Assembly: GCA_013368445.1 (NCBI GenBank)
Contig: JAACJO010000002.1
Coordinates: 2,790,001-2,854,000, forward strand
Direction of reading: 5' to 3'
Source of the DNA: Leucocoprinus leucothites
Lineage: Eukaryota; Basidiomycota; Agaricomycetes; Agaricales; Agaricaceae
Length of the DNA stretch: 64,000 bases
Below the pieces are notes generated by a model that saw nothing but the letters and a program-made list of their open reading frames with translations, did no database searches and was not told where the DNA came from. The translations under genes and the position numbers were made by a program. Every line of letters begins with the position of its first letter. Position 1 is the stretch's first letter. Shown in pieces: positions 35,463-47,302 of the stretch.

Positions 35463-38426
35463 TTGCCACCGCCTCGCCTGTCACTTCCATCCCATGGCCT
35501 ACTGTTGTCTACCTGGACCCAGACAAAACCCTATATCGTCATTCATAGACTGTGTAGCATCAGGAATTACCTACATATCACTCGATAATCACATTTCTTG
35601 AACTATGGCTTAGTCCTTATCACATGATTATCCTACCCCGACTTTTGGTTGGGAGTTACAGCTCCGGTTTCGTTATCATATATCGCTGGCTACACCGTGA
35701 CTTCCTGAGTGTAGTGACTCGGCATCGCCTAGGGTTTCGGATCTCTTCGTGTCACGGCGGCGTACACTTCGGGGCTACGTCCCTTCAACGTTAGAGTCTG
35801 GGTAGCCGAAACTTATTGACCTCAAATTCAAAGCGATAAATAGTCTCAGCACCAAGACGTCCATGCGTGGATGACCATCTATGAAACTCCTCTTGATCTA
35901 GTGGTCTGTTTCTGATTTTTATTGGGAGGTCGGGAGTTATTAACTCATGTTGGAGTTACAATATAGCTGGAATGTATGACTAAGGTATAGTTAACAAGAA
36001 GTCAGGTAGCAGTAGTGTAGCGGAAATGCGGAGGTAGTGTAGCGGGAATGCGGAGGTAGTGTGGCGGCAATGTAGCAATAGTGTAGTGGTGGTGTAGCAG
36101 TGGTGTAGCGGTAGTGTAGTGGTAGTGTAGTGGTAGTGTGGCAATAGGGAACAGTAGCGGTATCAGTAAATTCTGGACCTCCTGCACCCTACACAATGCG
36201 CTATGCTTGGGTGAGCATGTCTGGGCAAAGATGAAACTGACAACAGCTTGAGACACTAGCCAAAAGCTGCACGAAGAGCCTTGCAGAAAGCGGAAGGATG
36301 CTGGTGTGACTCACAAGAAGTCAACTAAATGTGCAAGGGTCCGAAGTGATCAAGAAAATGTTGATCCAAATGATTCAAACAGTATCTCAGTAACCAAGAA
36401 GTTGAAACATTCTAGAGCAAAGAAGCAGATGTGACCCACTCTTTGCACCCAATCAGTTGTTGACAACAGTGAACAGGATGTCAATGGTAGGGCTTGATAC
36501 TAGTAGTTAGTTCTACTGTCATAATGTCCTGAGAATATTTAATTCTATGTTCCACCTGTTTCTGCTGCCATAATGTCCTGAGAGTTTTGATCTCTACTCA
36601 CTGGCTCTTTGAATTAGTATCATAACGAAACCAGAGTCAGACAAGGATTGTGGGCCGAAACAATACCAGAAGTTGTTCACACTTGGCTTCAGGCTCTTTG
36701 GTTCAGTTCAGCTTCCCATAAATATCAATCTTTAGTCATCCCATAATATCATTTCTAGTTTGAATTCCTTGACGATAAGTTGATCATCTGGACCAAACAG
36801 ATGTGTGGCTGATGTTGAGCTTGGAGACCTTGAGGCGATGCAGCAACTGATGCTTGTCACTTGTGCTTTTGGAGGTTTCTTTCATAGCTTCCTGCAACAA
36901 TTGGGTGTTAAGGGTGAAAGATACTTGTGGTGGCCAGCTGGAGGTTCTCTGTTTTTATTGCCTTGACAGAGTGTCCTGCCTTGATATTTGTGACTGTTGC
37001 ATGCGCCTGTCTTATACTCTTGCTTTTTCTTTTGGGTTTTGGAAAGGCCGCTAGTCGTGATTTTTCTCTGTCATTTCTCTATCCATCCTCGCTGCTCTCA
37101 GCTAATTTTTGCCTCTCTGTGGGGCTCAGACATCTATCACAATCCTATCATCTATCCCTAATTGCCAAACACTCAACCAAGTAAAAAAACCAAGATGACA
37201 AACAACCTAGAACCCCCAAAAGCTATTGCATTGTACCTCATACTAGTGTTGGCATTGACAGCGACACTACTCTCTTTGTTTGTGTTTTTGTCACTGACGT
37301 TCTTGTTGTGTGATCATGTGGCATTGTTGACTGTTGTGTCATCAATGGAACTTGTGCAACCTGGACTATCGAGTGGGAGTGTAGATGGGCCTAGTGTGTT
37401 TTTGGGTTCGTTGGGTTGGTGCTTTTTTTTTGGTTGAGTGGCTGTGGTGTAGTGCTGAAGGGGTGCTCATATTGTGTGTGTAGGTTTGTGTGTGAGGATG
37501 GATAATAAGGCATTGTTGCATTGTACTCCTGCAAGCCTTTCACCTCAGTATGGTGGGTCCTTCGCTTCACAGAAAAAAGCAGATATTCTGAGCTGAATGG
37601 ATGGATATCTAGATCTCTCAGTGCTGCCAAAAAATGCACCTATAATGCTCTTGTATGCACCTACAGCAGCAGTGCCTATATTTGTCTCCATCACACTCAT
37701 GTTGGATGCCTTGTTTCTGATCACATTTACCCTCATTTTATTCCGGCATAAGATGGGAAAAATGGAGACTATGCTTGGGAAGCCGCTTTTTCAGAATGTA
37801 TCTGCTGTGCTTGGGGTTAGTGGTCTTATGATTGGTATGTACAGGTTTCATTCATTATTCTTTAATGTGTTCTAGGTGTGCTGAAGAAAAGGGTTTGATG
37901 TTCTAGCATTAACTTTGTTGTTCGTTCTTCAAATGTGGTTTGAAAAGACTGTTTGGGATTTTAATTTGAGCATTCAAGCACAGGGATCGCAAGGCCCGAC
38001 ATTTGTTGCTCACACTGGCAATGATTTTATGAGTGTGTTGATATTTTAATTCTTTTTGTGTGTTCAATATCTTGATGGATATGACAGTGATTTGGGTTGT
38101 GTGTGCTTTTTGGGCTATGCTTGTGATGATTGTACTTACAAAGTATCATGTTAAATAGGTGTAGATATGTTAACTGGTGGGATTGTCAATAGGGGTGCTG
38201 AAGTTCAGTTCAGTCCAGGTCCAGGTTCAACCCTGGGTGTTATGTATATTGATTATATCTAGCATTTGTTCCATCTACAATACGAAGTCGATATTAGCTT
38301 TACTTAAGTAATATTGCAATTATGTTTTCCTCTTATTTGTTCTTGTATTTTCTAGTTTGTTTTGACTTGTTTACTTTGTCTGGTTATGACTTGTTTGGTT
38401 TTGTTTGTATTTTGATGACATGTGAT
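35463..38426. other. gene-poor, AT-richer region before the retrotransposon
   Basis: Composition becomes richer in T and G from about 36.4 kb. Hydrophobic ORFs (66 codons at 36854, 91 at 37162, 92 at 37597) have no recognisable domain. A short direct repeat of CATAATGTCCTGAGA occurs at about 36520 and 36571. The stretch could be the remains of an old mobile element, but I found no diagnostic motif. Confidence 0.35.
36005..36150. repeat. GTAGTGTAGC-type minisatellite
   Basis: Irregular tandem array built on GTAGTGTAG(C/T)GG. The first units are about 18-27 bp with an inserted AATGCGGAG; later units contract to about 10-11 bp (GGTAGTGTAGT). It sits in a region without genes. Confidence 0.7.
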
Positions 38427-38923
38427 TGTTAAATATAGCTGCACTATATTTGGACTTACCTTGTGATTGATCAGATGATCAAAGAAGAACTTCTTTAGAA
38501 GAACTTCTAAAGCTTCTTTGACAGATCACGTCTTATATAGTTTAATTAGCATTAAGGAAGCTGTATACTTCTCTTCTTTGTTTAGAAGCCCTTAGCCCTA
38601 GTTAATAATAGATACCAACTTGTATCGTATATAAGTCGTCGACATCTACCAAGGAGAAACATTGTTTCTACTTGGTTAGGTGGAGACTCAATACGAGCCT
38701 TTATCTATACAAAGTCGAATTGAACTTAAGCTCTAAGATCTCAATTACTAAAGTCTTAACTCTATAATTGCCGTATTATAACTCTGACTTAGTAAATGAC
38801 TTTGTCGCTTACCGAGAAGGAGTCCCCTTTGATAAGATCAACTCGATACTTATCACACCAGCTTAGGACCGGGCCGACGTCACTATAACATTCACCGCTA
38901 CGCTCCCTGTTGCTGCTTTGACA
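38427..38923 (+). repeat. candidate 5' LTR
   Basis: Ends TTCACCGCTACGCTCCCTGT then TGCTGCTTTGACA at 38923, matching the last 33 bp of the 3' LTR with five mismatches. Upstream of that the two differ strongly. Contains a dyad around 38481-38515 (AAGAAGAACTTCTTTAGAAG...). The left boundary is a guess. Confidence 0.4.
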
Positions 38924-38940
38924 GGTTATGGGCCCGATCG
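38924..38940 (+). other. putative primer-binding site
   Basis: GGTTATGGGCCCGATCG follows the 5' LTR end immediately, the position of a tRNA primer-binding site in copia elements. The primer tRNA was not identified. Confidence 0.4.
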
Positions 38941-39181
38941 CCAGCTCAATATCGCACTAGCTGATTAGCTTGCTGTGCTTGATGTCTGAGAAGGACTAGA
39001 TCAACCTGTTATGGGAAGGCCACTTCCTAGCACCACCACTGTACCTTGTGAAGGGCCCAGTATCCCTTCTCATTTCTGTGTCTCACCCTAGCCCTTAGGC
39101 GATTTGGGTTCGAAACCTTGCTCGATTAGCGCATCCCTGCTACTTCTAACGAACAACGTTGACTGACGACTTCTTTTCAAA

Positions 39182-42100
39182 ATGTCTTCTATCAACAATG
39201 GAGCTTCTCACATCCCCATCCTTCAAGGCCCCCAGAACTACCAGTTTTGGTCCATGAGGATGCAAGGATATCTTTCCATGATCACAACCCCTGGAACCCC
39301 TCTTACGGGTTGGAATGTCACAAGCAGTGTCATTCCTCCGCTCCCAATTCTCGTCGCTCCAGTCATGGATGCTGACAATAACATCTCGAATGCTGCAGAG
39401 GCTGCTGCCTCACTTGCACTTTGTAATGAAGAAGAGCATAGAAGGAACTTTTTAGAGCAATCTGTGATTGGCATGCTAATTCAAGCTGTCCCAGATTCCA
39501 TGCTCCACCTGATAATCCAAGGAGATCCCGCTACCACTTGGGAAAGTCTCCAATGCCTTTATGGTGTCCAAGGTCCTGCATCAGTCTATGGCGACTTTGT
39601 CTGCACCGTCTCCTGGTCTCTCCCCGGAAACATGGATCCGGCTCAGTCGATCGCTGAGCTTGAATCTCTCTTCACTCGGATTGAAGGCACGACCGCACAA
39701 CTTCCCGAGGTGATCCATGCCATGATTCTGCTTCATGCTGTCCCGCAAGGGATGGAAACCTTAGCACAGTCTATCCTTGCGAATCAAATGCAAATGTCCC
39801 AACTCACATGGGATCTGGTCCATAGCACCATCCAGGCTGCTTGGTCCCAGAAGATGACTGCTTCCGCTTCTCGCGCCGGCCACTCCAATGGCTAATGGCA
39901 GCAGAACCGGAACCCCGGCAATCAACAACGCTAGGGGCAAGGACAACAAGGGCCGTTTCGATCACAGCTCCAGCAGCAGCCACAGCAGCAGCCTCCTAAT
40001 CAGAGCGCTGGCCAGAAGCCTGGTAACAACCAATCTGGCAATCCCGGCGGAGATGGCAAGAAAGGAAAACATGGTAAGAGAGGAGGCAAGAAAGGCAAGG
40101 GCGCTGCTAATGAAGCTGCGACCAATGCCAACACCTCCAACTCCTCTGGAGTCACCACCATTGCTCCTCAATATGGCACTTCCAGTGCCATTGGTTTCGC
40201 TGCCCCTGCTATCACTAACCGTCCTCTCCTTGTGAACCAGATCACCTTGCTGGCAGAACCGGCTAATGCAAGCCCTTCGACATCCACATGCCACCTTGTT
40301 GCAGAAGCACAAAAGAATACATCGCGGCTTCAGGAGCGAATCTCCAAATCTCCTCAGTCTGAGGGATATCATTGCAGAAGCTCGAAAGCTACCAAGGATA
40401 AAGTGCTAAAGATTTGGGATGAAAGGCTTGCCAACCTCGCAGTCAAAGCCGAAAAGACGGGCTCTATTATTGAGGAAATTCCTTATTATGGAGGAGATAT
40501 GGACAAATGCCCACCGTCACTGAGGATGACACCTCCGGCTGATCCGATGCTCGAATCCAACTCCGAGGGGGAGGATTCTGACAGGTGGACTTCTGGGTTG
40601 TGGACAACGCAAGTCTTTTCTTCTATCTCTGATTGGATTAACACTAATATGGTGATGCCACAGCACAACCGAGAAAGGGCCTGTTGCCCCACTCGAGCCC
40701 GCTCCCATGTAAGTGCTCCTGGCCTTGCTGAACTTTTTTGCAGACTAGTTACGTCATCTTCGGCTCCTGTATATACTTGTCTTGTATCGTGCACTATTTT
40801 GGTCGCCCCTGTGGGGCTGTTATTAAACTGTGATTTGACCTCCATGCTGCACTGTGTAAATCTATCTAAGTGTGAGAGAGCTTTATGTTGCCACTGTAAG
40901 GGAAAGAAAGCGCCTTCACAAGCTGCTTCTTGGATTCTCGATTCAGGTGCTTCCGCACATTTCACACCCTATTTGGACGATTTTTCTACAATTGAAATGG
41001 GGAAATTTGGTGAAATTCAGACAGCTAACAAAAATGCTCCCCTATCTATATCAGGTCGAGGCACTGTTCTGATTGAACACGAGATCCATGATAACAGAAA
41101 AACGATCACTGCGGTGACTTCATTGTCCCCTGTGTTCTATGTAAAGGGTATGCACGATCACCTCATGTCTGCCAGTCAACTCTTGGAATCCAGGTTGCGC
41201 AGTGAGGCTGATAAACATGGTACTATCTTTCGGAATGAGTCAGGCAATGCCGTTTTGTCAGCAGCTCCTTGTTCTGAGTGGCAGCCTATGCTACAAACAG
41301 TAAGATGTCGAATTGTACATTCGAATGCTTTGAGCCACGTCGCTCAGCATCCTGACTATAATATCTGGCATCAACGTTTAGGACACCCATCAAATCGTGT
41401 GTTGAGCAAAACTACTGACTCCACGCTGAATGGACCTCAGGTTTCAATTCCCGATCATTCACGCCCTTGTCCAGGCTGCATGAAAGGGAAGATGCACCAG
41501 AAACCCTTTAATGATAACCCAATTCGGGCCAAAGAAGCCTTTGAGCATATTCACAGTGATCTTTTTGAGCTCCCCATCATATCTTATCATAAGTATAAAT
41601 GGGTCATGACCTTATTGGACAATTATTCCTCATTTGCCCACATGGTGCTTCTGTGATCAAAAGCTGAAGCAGCTCCCCACATGGTTGAGCTTCTAACTTA
41701 CATTAAGAACCAATTTGGCAAATCGATTCATCAATTTACATCCAATCGAGGAGGAGAATTCATAGCAGGTACCCTGCAAGATTATCTACGGGTGAAAGGG
41801 ATTGAGTTCACACCGAGTGTGCCCCACGTCCATCAACAGAACGGGCGAGCAGAAAGATTGAATCGAACACTGCATGAGAAAGCGCAGGCCATGCGACTTC
41901 ATGTGTGTCTTCTGGATTCATGGTGGGATTTCGCGATTAACACCGCAACCCACATCTACAATCACACATCGATGAACCGCATCCAATGGAAAACTCCGTT
42001 TGAGTTAGTACATGGACATAAACCTGACATCAGTCACCTACGAGTATTCGGTTGTGCTGCATATGTGTTCCTTCCGGACAAAATGCACCCGAATAAATTA

Positions 42101-44491
42101 TCTGCGAAATCTGAACTGATGATCTTTGTTGGATATGATCAGGAGAAGAATTATATCTTTCTCTGCCATACTCGAGGGAACACTGAGTTTATCTTGCCGA
42201 CTGTCATCTTTGATGAAAAAATGTTCCCTAAATGTTCAGACTAAAAACCAGCGGTTTACCCCGAGCCACCTTGCACTGAGATTCCTCCAATCTCGACTAT
42301 TCCGAATGTTCCACATGTAGACCCTCTGCCTACACCTCGAGGAGGAGAGCCGCCTTGTGCACCTTCACCTCGTGCTCCTCCATGCCCTAAAACACCTTCA
42401 CCTCCTAGATCGCCAAGCCCACCTCTTTCTTACACTGATCTGGAAGATCGCGATCCAAAAGAAGAGGAAGAAGAAGTTGAGTTACCTCCTTCTCCGGGAC
42501 CTTCGCGAAAGGAACCTGGTCCACGAAAACGTGCTTGGTCTCCATCTCCACCCGAGGTACCGCCACTGTGACCTTCGGTCCAGGATGACCTTGATGCACT
42601 AGAATGGCTTGACCGCTGGGTCACCGAACGTGAAAATCGCCATCCTAGGTGAAATGTTCAACCTCCGAACAGACCAGGAAACGTGTATGGTGATAGGAGC
42701 GACCCTCTTGATGTCGTCTGACAATATAGGGAACTCAATCCTAACTTACCACACAATCGTGCTCAATATCGACCTATTCCTGGAGCAATTTCCGATGAGG
42801 AAGCTTGGAATAGATTACAAAATTGGAATATCCCTCATCTGGATAGTAGTATCAACAATAAACTGTCATCTACCGATTTTGCGAAGTTTGTGAAGGAAGG
42901 GGGGGTAAAATTAGTTGATTTCCTCCTCGCACAATGCACCAACGGGCCAGTTCCCGAACAGTTTAGAGATATCGCGAATTTAGACACTAATACTCAAACA
43001 AAATGGCAAAAAGCGATGCTTGAGGAATTAGACGTGCTTCATAAGTGAGGTGTATATGAGCTTGTTGATCTCCCAAAAGGAAGGAGAGCTATTAAAAATA
43101 GATGGGTTTACAACATCAAGTCTGATAATTGATATCGCTCTCACCTTGTTGCAAAAGGGTTCTCCCAAATCGAGGGAATTGACTTTGATGAACTATTCTC
43201 TCCAGTTGTCCGATATGAGACAGCACGCCTACTCCTTGGCATTGCAGTGCTTGAGGACTTTGACCTTCACTCTGTTGACATCAAAACAGCCTATTTATAT
43301 GGCGATCTGGATGAAGAAATCTACATGGAGCAGCCAGAAGGATTCCGACTTCCTGGCCATGAGAAGAAAGTCTGGAGATTACGCAAAGCAATCTATGGTC
43401 TAAAACAAGCTGGCTTATCCTAGTGGAAAGCACTCACTTCATCGATGCTAAAACTTGGATTCAAGCACTGTAAGTCCAATGCTGGTGTTTATCATTTCAC
43501 ACATCCCAAGACCAGCAAGTGTATCTTTGCGGTCGTATATGTGGATGATGTATTTTTTATGGGTAAAAAGAATTCCCTGCTCCTCTCCGAGTTGAAGCAA
43601 AAATTCATGACTACTTGGGAATGTCATAACCAAGGTGAACTTTCTGAGTTCCTAGGCATGAACATATCACGCAATTGAAAAGAGAGAAAACTCTATATAG
43701 ATCAAGTGAAATACCTCGATAAGGTTCTTGAGAAATTTGAGATTCCTAAAGGCGCGAAATTCACACCACTGCCATCCAGATTCGTTTTCGAACCCTATGT
43801 CAATAAGGTAGATCCTAAGTTTAGAACTTGTTACCAACAGTTAGTCGGATTGCTGATGTATCTTATGATCGGATTGAGACCTGACATATCCTTTGTGGTT
43901 GTCAAACTCTCCCAGCAATCTGCTGCCCCTTCAAATGCGCACTTTTGGGCTGGACTCCATGTACTGCAATATTTGCGATCAATGTGCAATTATTGATTTG
44001 TTTTTGATGGAGCTTCTAATCAAGCCATCATTACTTGTTCCGATAGTGATTGGGTGCAAGACGGACAGTCTCGACAATCTGTTACAGGTAACTTTGTCAC
44101 AATAGCGCATGGACCTGTAAGCTGGCTTAGCTGCAAGCAGAAAACTGTTGCTTTGTCATCCACTGAAGCTGAGTATATGGCGCTATCTGATTGCAGCCAT
44201 CAGTTGATGTGGATTAGACAACTTCTAGAAGAGATAGGTTTTAAAATACCTGCTCTGATTCTCTATGGTGACAATATCAGATCTATCTTCTGGAGTGAGA
44301 ACCCTGTTCAAGAAAAACGCTTGAAGCATATTGATATACAATACCACTATATCTGAGATATCGTGGAAGAAGGTGCCGTTGAGTTGGAATTTATCGAGGG
44401 CTCAAACAACCCTGCTGATATTCTGACGAAAAACCTTGGTTCAATTCTCTTCAATAAATTTGTTTATTCCTTGGGTATCGAATTTCTTTAG
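39182..44491 (+). pseudogene. copia gag-pol polyprotein with 13 in-frame stops
   Basis: A single reading frame runs from ATG 39182 to TAG 44489-44491 without a frameshift. Gag (39182 to about 40200) has the copia/UBN2 form (NYQFWSMRMQGYLS). The protease active site is LDSGASAH at about 40940. GAG-pre-integrase is IWHQRLGHPSNRV (about 41370). Integrase has HSD at 41558 and NGRAERLNRT, but its second Asp is Asn (TSNRGGEF, 41744). Reverse transcriptase carries YVDD at 43538-43549, and RNase H has SDSDW and STEAEYMALS. In-frame stops begin at 39893, 39932, 41654, 42242, 42569, 42650, 42719, 43046, 43130, 43421, 43676, 43994 and 44354: nine TGA, two TAA, two TAG. It cannot make a full polyprotein. 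Confidence 0.85.
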
Positions 44492-44559
44492 TGCTTTTAT
44501 AGCCGCTTAAAAATGAAGCACTTTTTATAGCTGCTCAATTATGCATCTCCTGCCATTTC

Positions 44560-44572
44560 GAGTGAGGAGGAG
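44560..44572 (+). other. polypurine tract
   Basis: GAGTGAGGAGGAG sits directly before the TGTTGAAT start of the 3' LTR, as expected for the plus-strand primer of an LTR element. Confidence 0.55.
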
Positions 44573-44946
44573 TGTTGAATCACATGCGCGTTTACATGCT
44601 GCTATGTTCATGTTCACTCTCAATTATGACATATGCATTCTATTATTAGATACCACTATGTTTATGCACCGATACTTCATGCAGACGATACATGTTTTAC
44701 TATAAGTTTTACTTGTACCCTTTACCACCTCGAAACGATGGTGTAATGTCCTCTATATGGTAGATATTATTCGGACATTCTAGTATAAATACTTTGTATT
44801 TTCTTCGATATTCTACAGTCAATTCTACATTCTCAGTTGCAACTTCTACCTCGTATTACTCCCATAACAGACCAACTGCCTAGTAAAGTGAGTCATCGAC
44901 TACATTGTCTACCTTCACTGCTACGCTCCCCATTGCTGCTTCGACA
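44573..44946 (+). repeat. 3' LTR
   Basis: Starts TGTTGAATCACATGCGCG and ends GCTGCTTCGACA (TG...CA), 374 bp. Contains a TATA-like GTATAAATAC at about 44783. It follows the end of the pol frame and the polypurine tract. Confidence 0.65.
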
Positions 44947-44949
44947 CTA

Positions 44950-46206
44950 GCTACCTAGCTAGTACTCCACTTGACATTATATCCATACATCAAAGAACCT
45001 CTACACCAGAAAGCATATTCAATCGAAGGCTGTGATTTCATCATTTTATGCCTTCCTTTGAAATGCACTCATAAGCTGCAACCTCTCGATGTTGCTATAT
45101 TCAACCATATTGAACACGAATGGTACAGCCATTGTAACCATCATGTTCTTGAAGGGGTCACAATGAATTGCTACAATGACATACAAGAATACATGTCAAT
45201 CTGTGATCATGGCATGACTTCGGTGGTCATCAAATCTGGCTTTGAAAAGACTGGTCTCTATCCAGTGAACTGAAATGTCTTCACTGACATTGATTTTGCA
45301 CCAGCCCGCACTTCATCCATCCATGTCCATGTTCTGGAATCATATCCTCTTGATGTTCCTTCATCAGACCCAGCTATCCCCAGTGACGCCAAGTCTGAAT
45401 TTGACTCAGACTTCTTCCCCACCCCATCAGATTCCTTTGATTCTGATACAGACTCTGATCCTACTCTCATGGACTCGGGTGTATCTGAGTCCCAGCCTAC
45501 CAGATCACCTCCTAAACCCCATGGAACGTTCTCCTCTGTCATGAAATCCAATCCAATACCTTCAGCAACACCTCATTCATTAAGTTCAGTTGACTCTGAA
45601 CCACAGCACAGCCACATATTGGATGATCAAGTTCAGGCAATGCGTGTGAAGATTCTCGAGTTAGAGCAGGCACTTCAGTCACAAACAGCTCAAACAGTGG
45701 CCGCCAATGCTCATTGCATGATTATGAAGCGAAAATTGGAGGATACTCAGATCCAGCTCCAGAATGTGAAGAAAAGGAAGGAGCGCAGGTCAACAAAAAT
45801 CAAGGCCCGGTTTATCACACTTCCATCACTCAGAGATGCATTTGAAGCAGAAGATGCAGCTCGGCTCGAGAAAGAATGTCAAGAGGAGCAACAGTTGGCT
45901 CAGCATGCACAAGAGAAGCTTCAACTTGAAGAAGAAATCATCCAGGAAGCTCGCAGTTGAATATTTCAGGTGCCTTTCACAACGTATGCCAAGGGTTCCA
46001 AGACCAATATTTGTATCCTTGCCCGTGCCTTGCACCTTGACGAAAGCGGTCTCAAATCAGACATCATCAACCATATTCAAGACTACCTACAAGCTCATGA
46101 AGATAATATTAAATCTCAGCCTAGATTCTCAGGCCTTTTTGGAGTCCCACGGCGTCAACGAGGTCAACAACAACTCAATCATGAAGCAAATAATATTACA
46201 GCTTAA
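44950..46206 (+). pseudogene. C-terminal remnant of a DDE_1 (pogo/Tigger-type) transposase
   Basis: One frame reads from about 44950 to TAA near 46204, interrupted only by TGA at 45271-45273 and TGA at 45958-45960. The diagnostic end of the DDE_1 domain is CDFIILCLPLKCTHKLQPLD then FNHIEHEW and IKSGFEKTGLYPVN. This is followed by an acidic Ser/Asp-rich linker, a coiled-coil stretch (about 45620-45950), and a SAP-like tail (LARALHLDESGLKSDIINHI). The N-terminal half, with the helix-turn-helix and first catalytic residues, is missing. Coding sequence starts right at the edge of the copia 3' LTR, so the retrotransposon probably inserted into this gene or replaced its front. Confidence 0.7.
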
Positions 46207-46320
46207 TACAATACTTAATTCCTTATCTTATAACCCTCTTATTTTACCTACGTAGCTACTAGTAGCACATCAGTCAATGGGTCGAGCGCCCTCGATCCTT
46301 TTTGATCTAATATAGTGTTA

Positions 46321-46344
46321 CAGTCATCTCTGTAATAACCCATA
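46321..46344 (+). repeat. left terminal inverted repeat
   Basis: Twenty-four bases starting CAGTCATCTCTG, matching the inverted right end except at position 6. Confidence 0.85.
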
Positions 46345-46504
46345 GCAGTTCGTGGAAGGTCCGAGCTATGGGTTATGACAGAGTATGGGTTATGAGAAAG
46401 ATCGAAAAATACTATTAAAATAATCGAATAAAATATATTTAAAATACCCCAGGCTCTCCTGAAGTCAATGAGCTCGTGTATCTGTCAAATGTAACGAGTG
46501 AAAG

Positions 46505-46979
46505 CTACTTTCTAGTAAAATAATCATCAATACGGGTATCTTTTAGCTTTTCTACCTCATCCAAGTGAACTTGTTGGTTGAAAGTGCGAAGAACTTGCTC
46601 CATCTTGTGAGCAAAAGGATCGGAGTTTGTTGCTAAGTGTCTTGTTAGCAACGAAGAGTTTGCTAAGAGTTGGGGGCTAAATTTTATCCACACCATCACC
46701 GGAGTCATCATCACCCCCATTGACCTCACTAAGCTCTCGTAGCTCCCATGATTGCATTACCGACTCGTAAATTTCCTTGTCCGTTCTCTCATTCATAGTG
46801 CCATTTTCGTGTTCCGGGTTGGGGAGTGAGTCAATTGACATGCAATTATTCTCTTGTAGTACACCGTGGGCCTGGAGCTGATCAAGCAGTGTCTCGAGAT
46901 CTTTGCTTGTTCTGAAGAAGAATCCTACGAGAATGAGACTGTTGCTCGAGTTTTCTGAGCCCTTTTTCAAGTATCTCAA
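46505..46979 (-). pseudogene. truncated pogo-like transposase C-terminus
   Basis: Two overlapping minus-strand ORFs (46979-46677 and 46729-46505) in different frames carry an acidic C-terminal region, a MEQVLRTFNQQ segment, and a final KDTRIDDYFTRK. This resembles the PCNA-binding tail seen at the end of pogo/Tigger transposases. No DDE core is present. A frameshift separates the two parts. Confidence 0.5.
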
Positions 46980-47276
46980 CTAAGTTATTAGGAAGCATAA
47001 TGGGCGCAGAAACTGTTTTGTACAGCTAGGTCTATTCAAAATTCTGTCCTCGGTAGCCGGCACAGTACAAGCGCCCAAATGTCGAGCTCCAAATTCACTT
47101 TTTTACCATATATGGTCACCGGCGCTATGGGTTTTTTCCGCCCCGGAGCTATGGGTTACAGGTTAGTGCAGAGTTATGGGTTTTGCCATCAAATCCCCTG
47201 CAAACCAACTTGGGAGACCCGAAAATCTATGGATTACTACAGAGTATGGGTTATTACAGGTATGGGTTATTACAGG

Positions 47277-47300
47277 TATGGGTTATTACAGAGACGACTG
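47277..47300 (-). repeat. right terminal inverted repeat
   Basis: Ends ACAGAGACGACTG next to TA; inverted copy of 46321-46344 with one mismatch. Confidence 0.85.
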
Positions 47301-47302
47301 TA

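Larger units (their letters stand above)
38427..44946 (+). mobile_element. Ty1/copia LTR retrotransposon, decayed
   Basis: A full gag-pol in the copia order (gag, protease, integrase, reverse transcriptase, RNase H) lies between two candidate LTRs. The outer edges are tentative: the 3' LTR (44573-44946) is well set by a polypurine tract and a TG...CA end, while the 5' edge is placed at TGTTAAAT by analogy only. The two LTRs agree clearly only in their last 34 bp or so. No target-site duplication was found. The coding frame is inactivated by 13 nonsense codons. The element directly abuts a DDE_1 transposase remnant at its 3' side, suggesting a nested insertion. Confidence 0.8.
46321..47300. 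mobile_element. 980-bp pogo-like (Tc1/mariner) element with TA duplication
   Basis: The ends are CAGTCATCTCTGTAATAACC and, inverted, CAGTCGTCTCTGTAATAACC: 24-bp terminal inverted repeats with one mismatch. Each is flanked by TA (46319-46320 and 47301-47302), the target duplication of this superfamily. TATGGGTT occurs repeatedly just inside both ends, including three tandem TATGGGTTATTACAGG units at 47255-47290. Inside is a minus-strand transposase C-terminus only, so the element is non-autonomous. Confidence 0.85.

Noticed and set aside
36854..37875. Hydrophobic ORFs that could be exons of a membrane protein
   Set aside because: No consistent splice chain, no family motif, and T/G-rich composition makes hydrophobic frames likely by chance.
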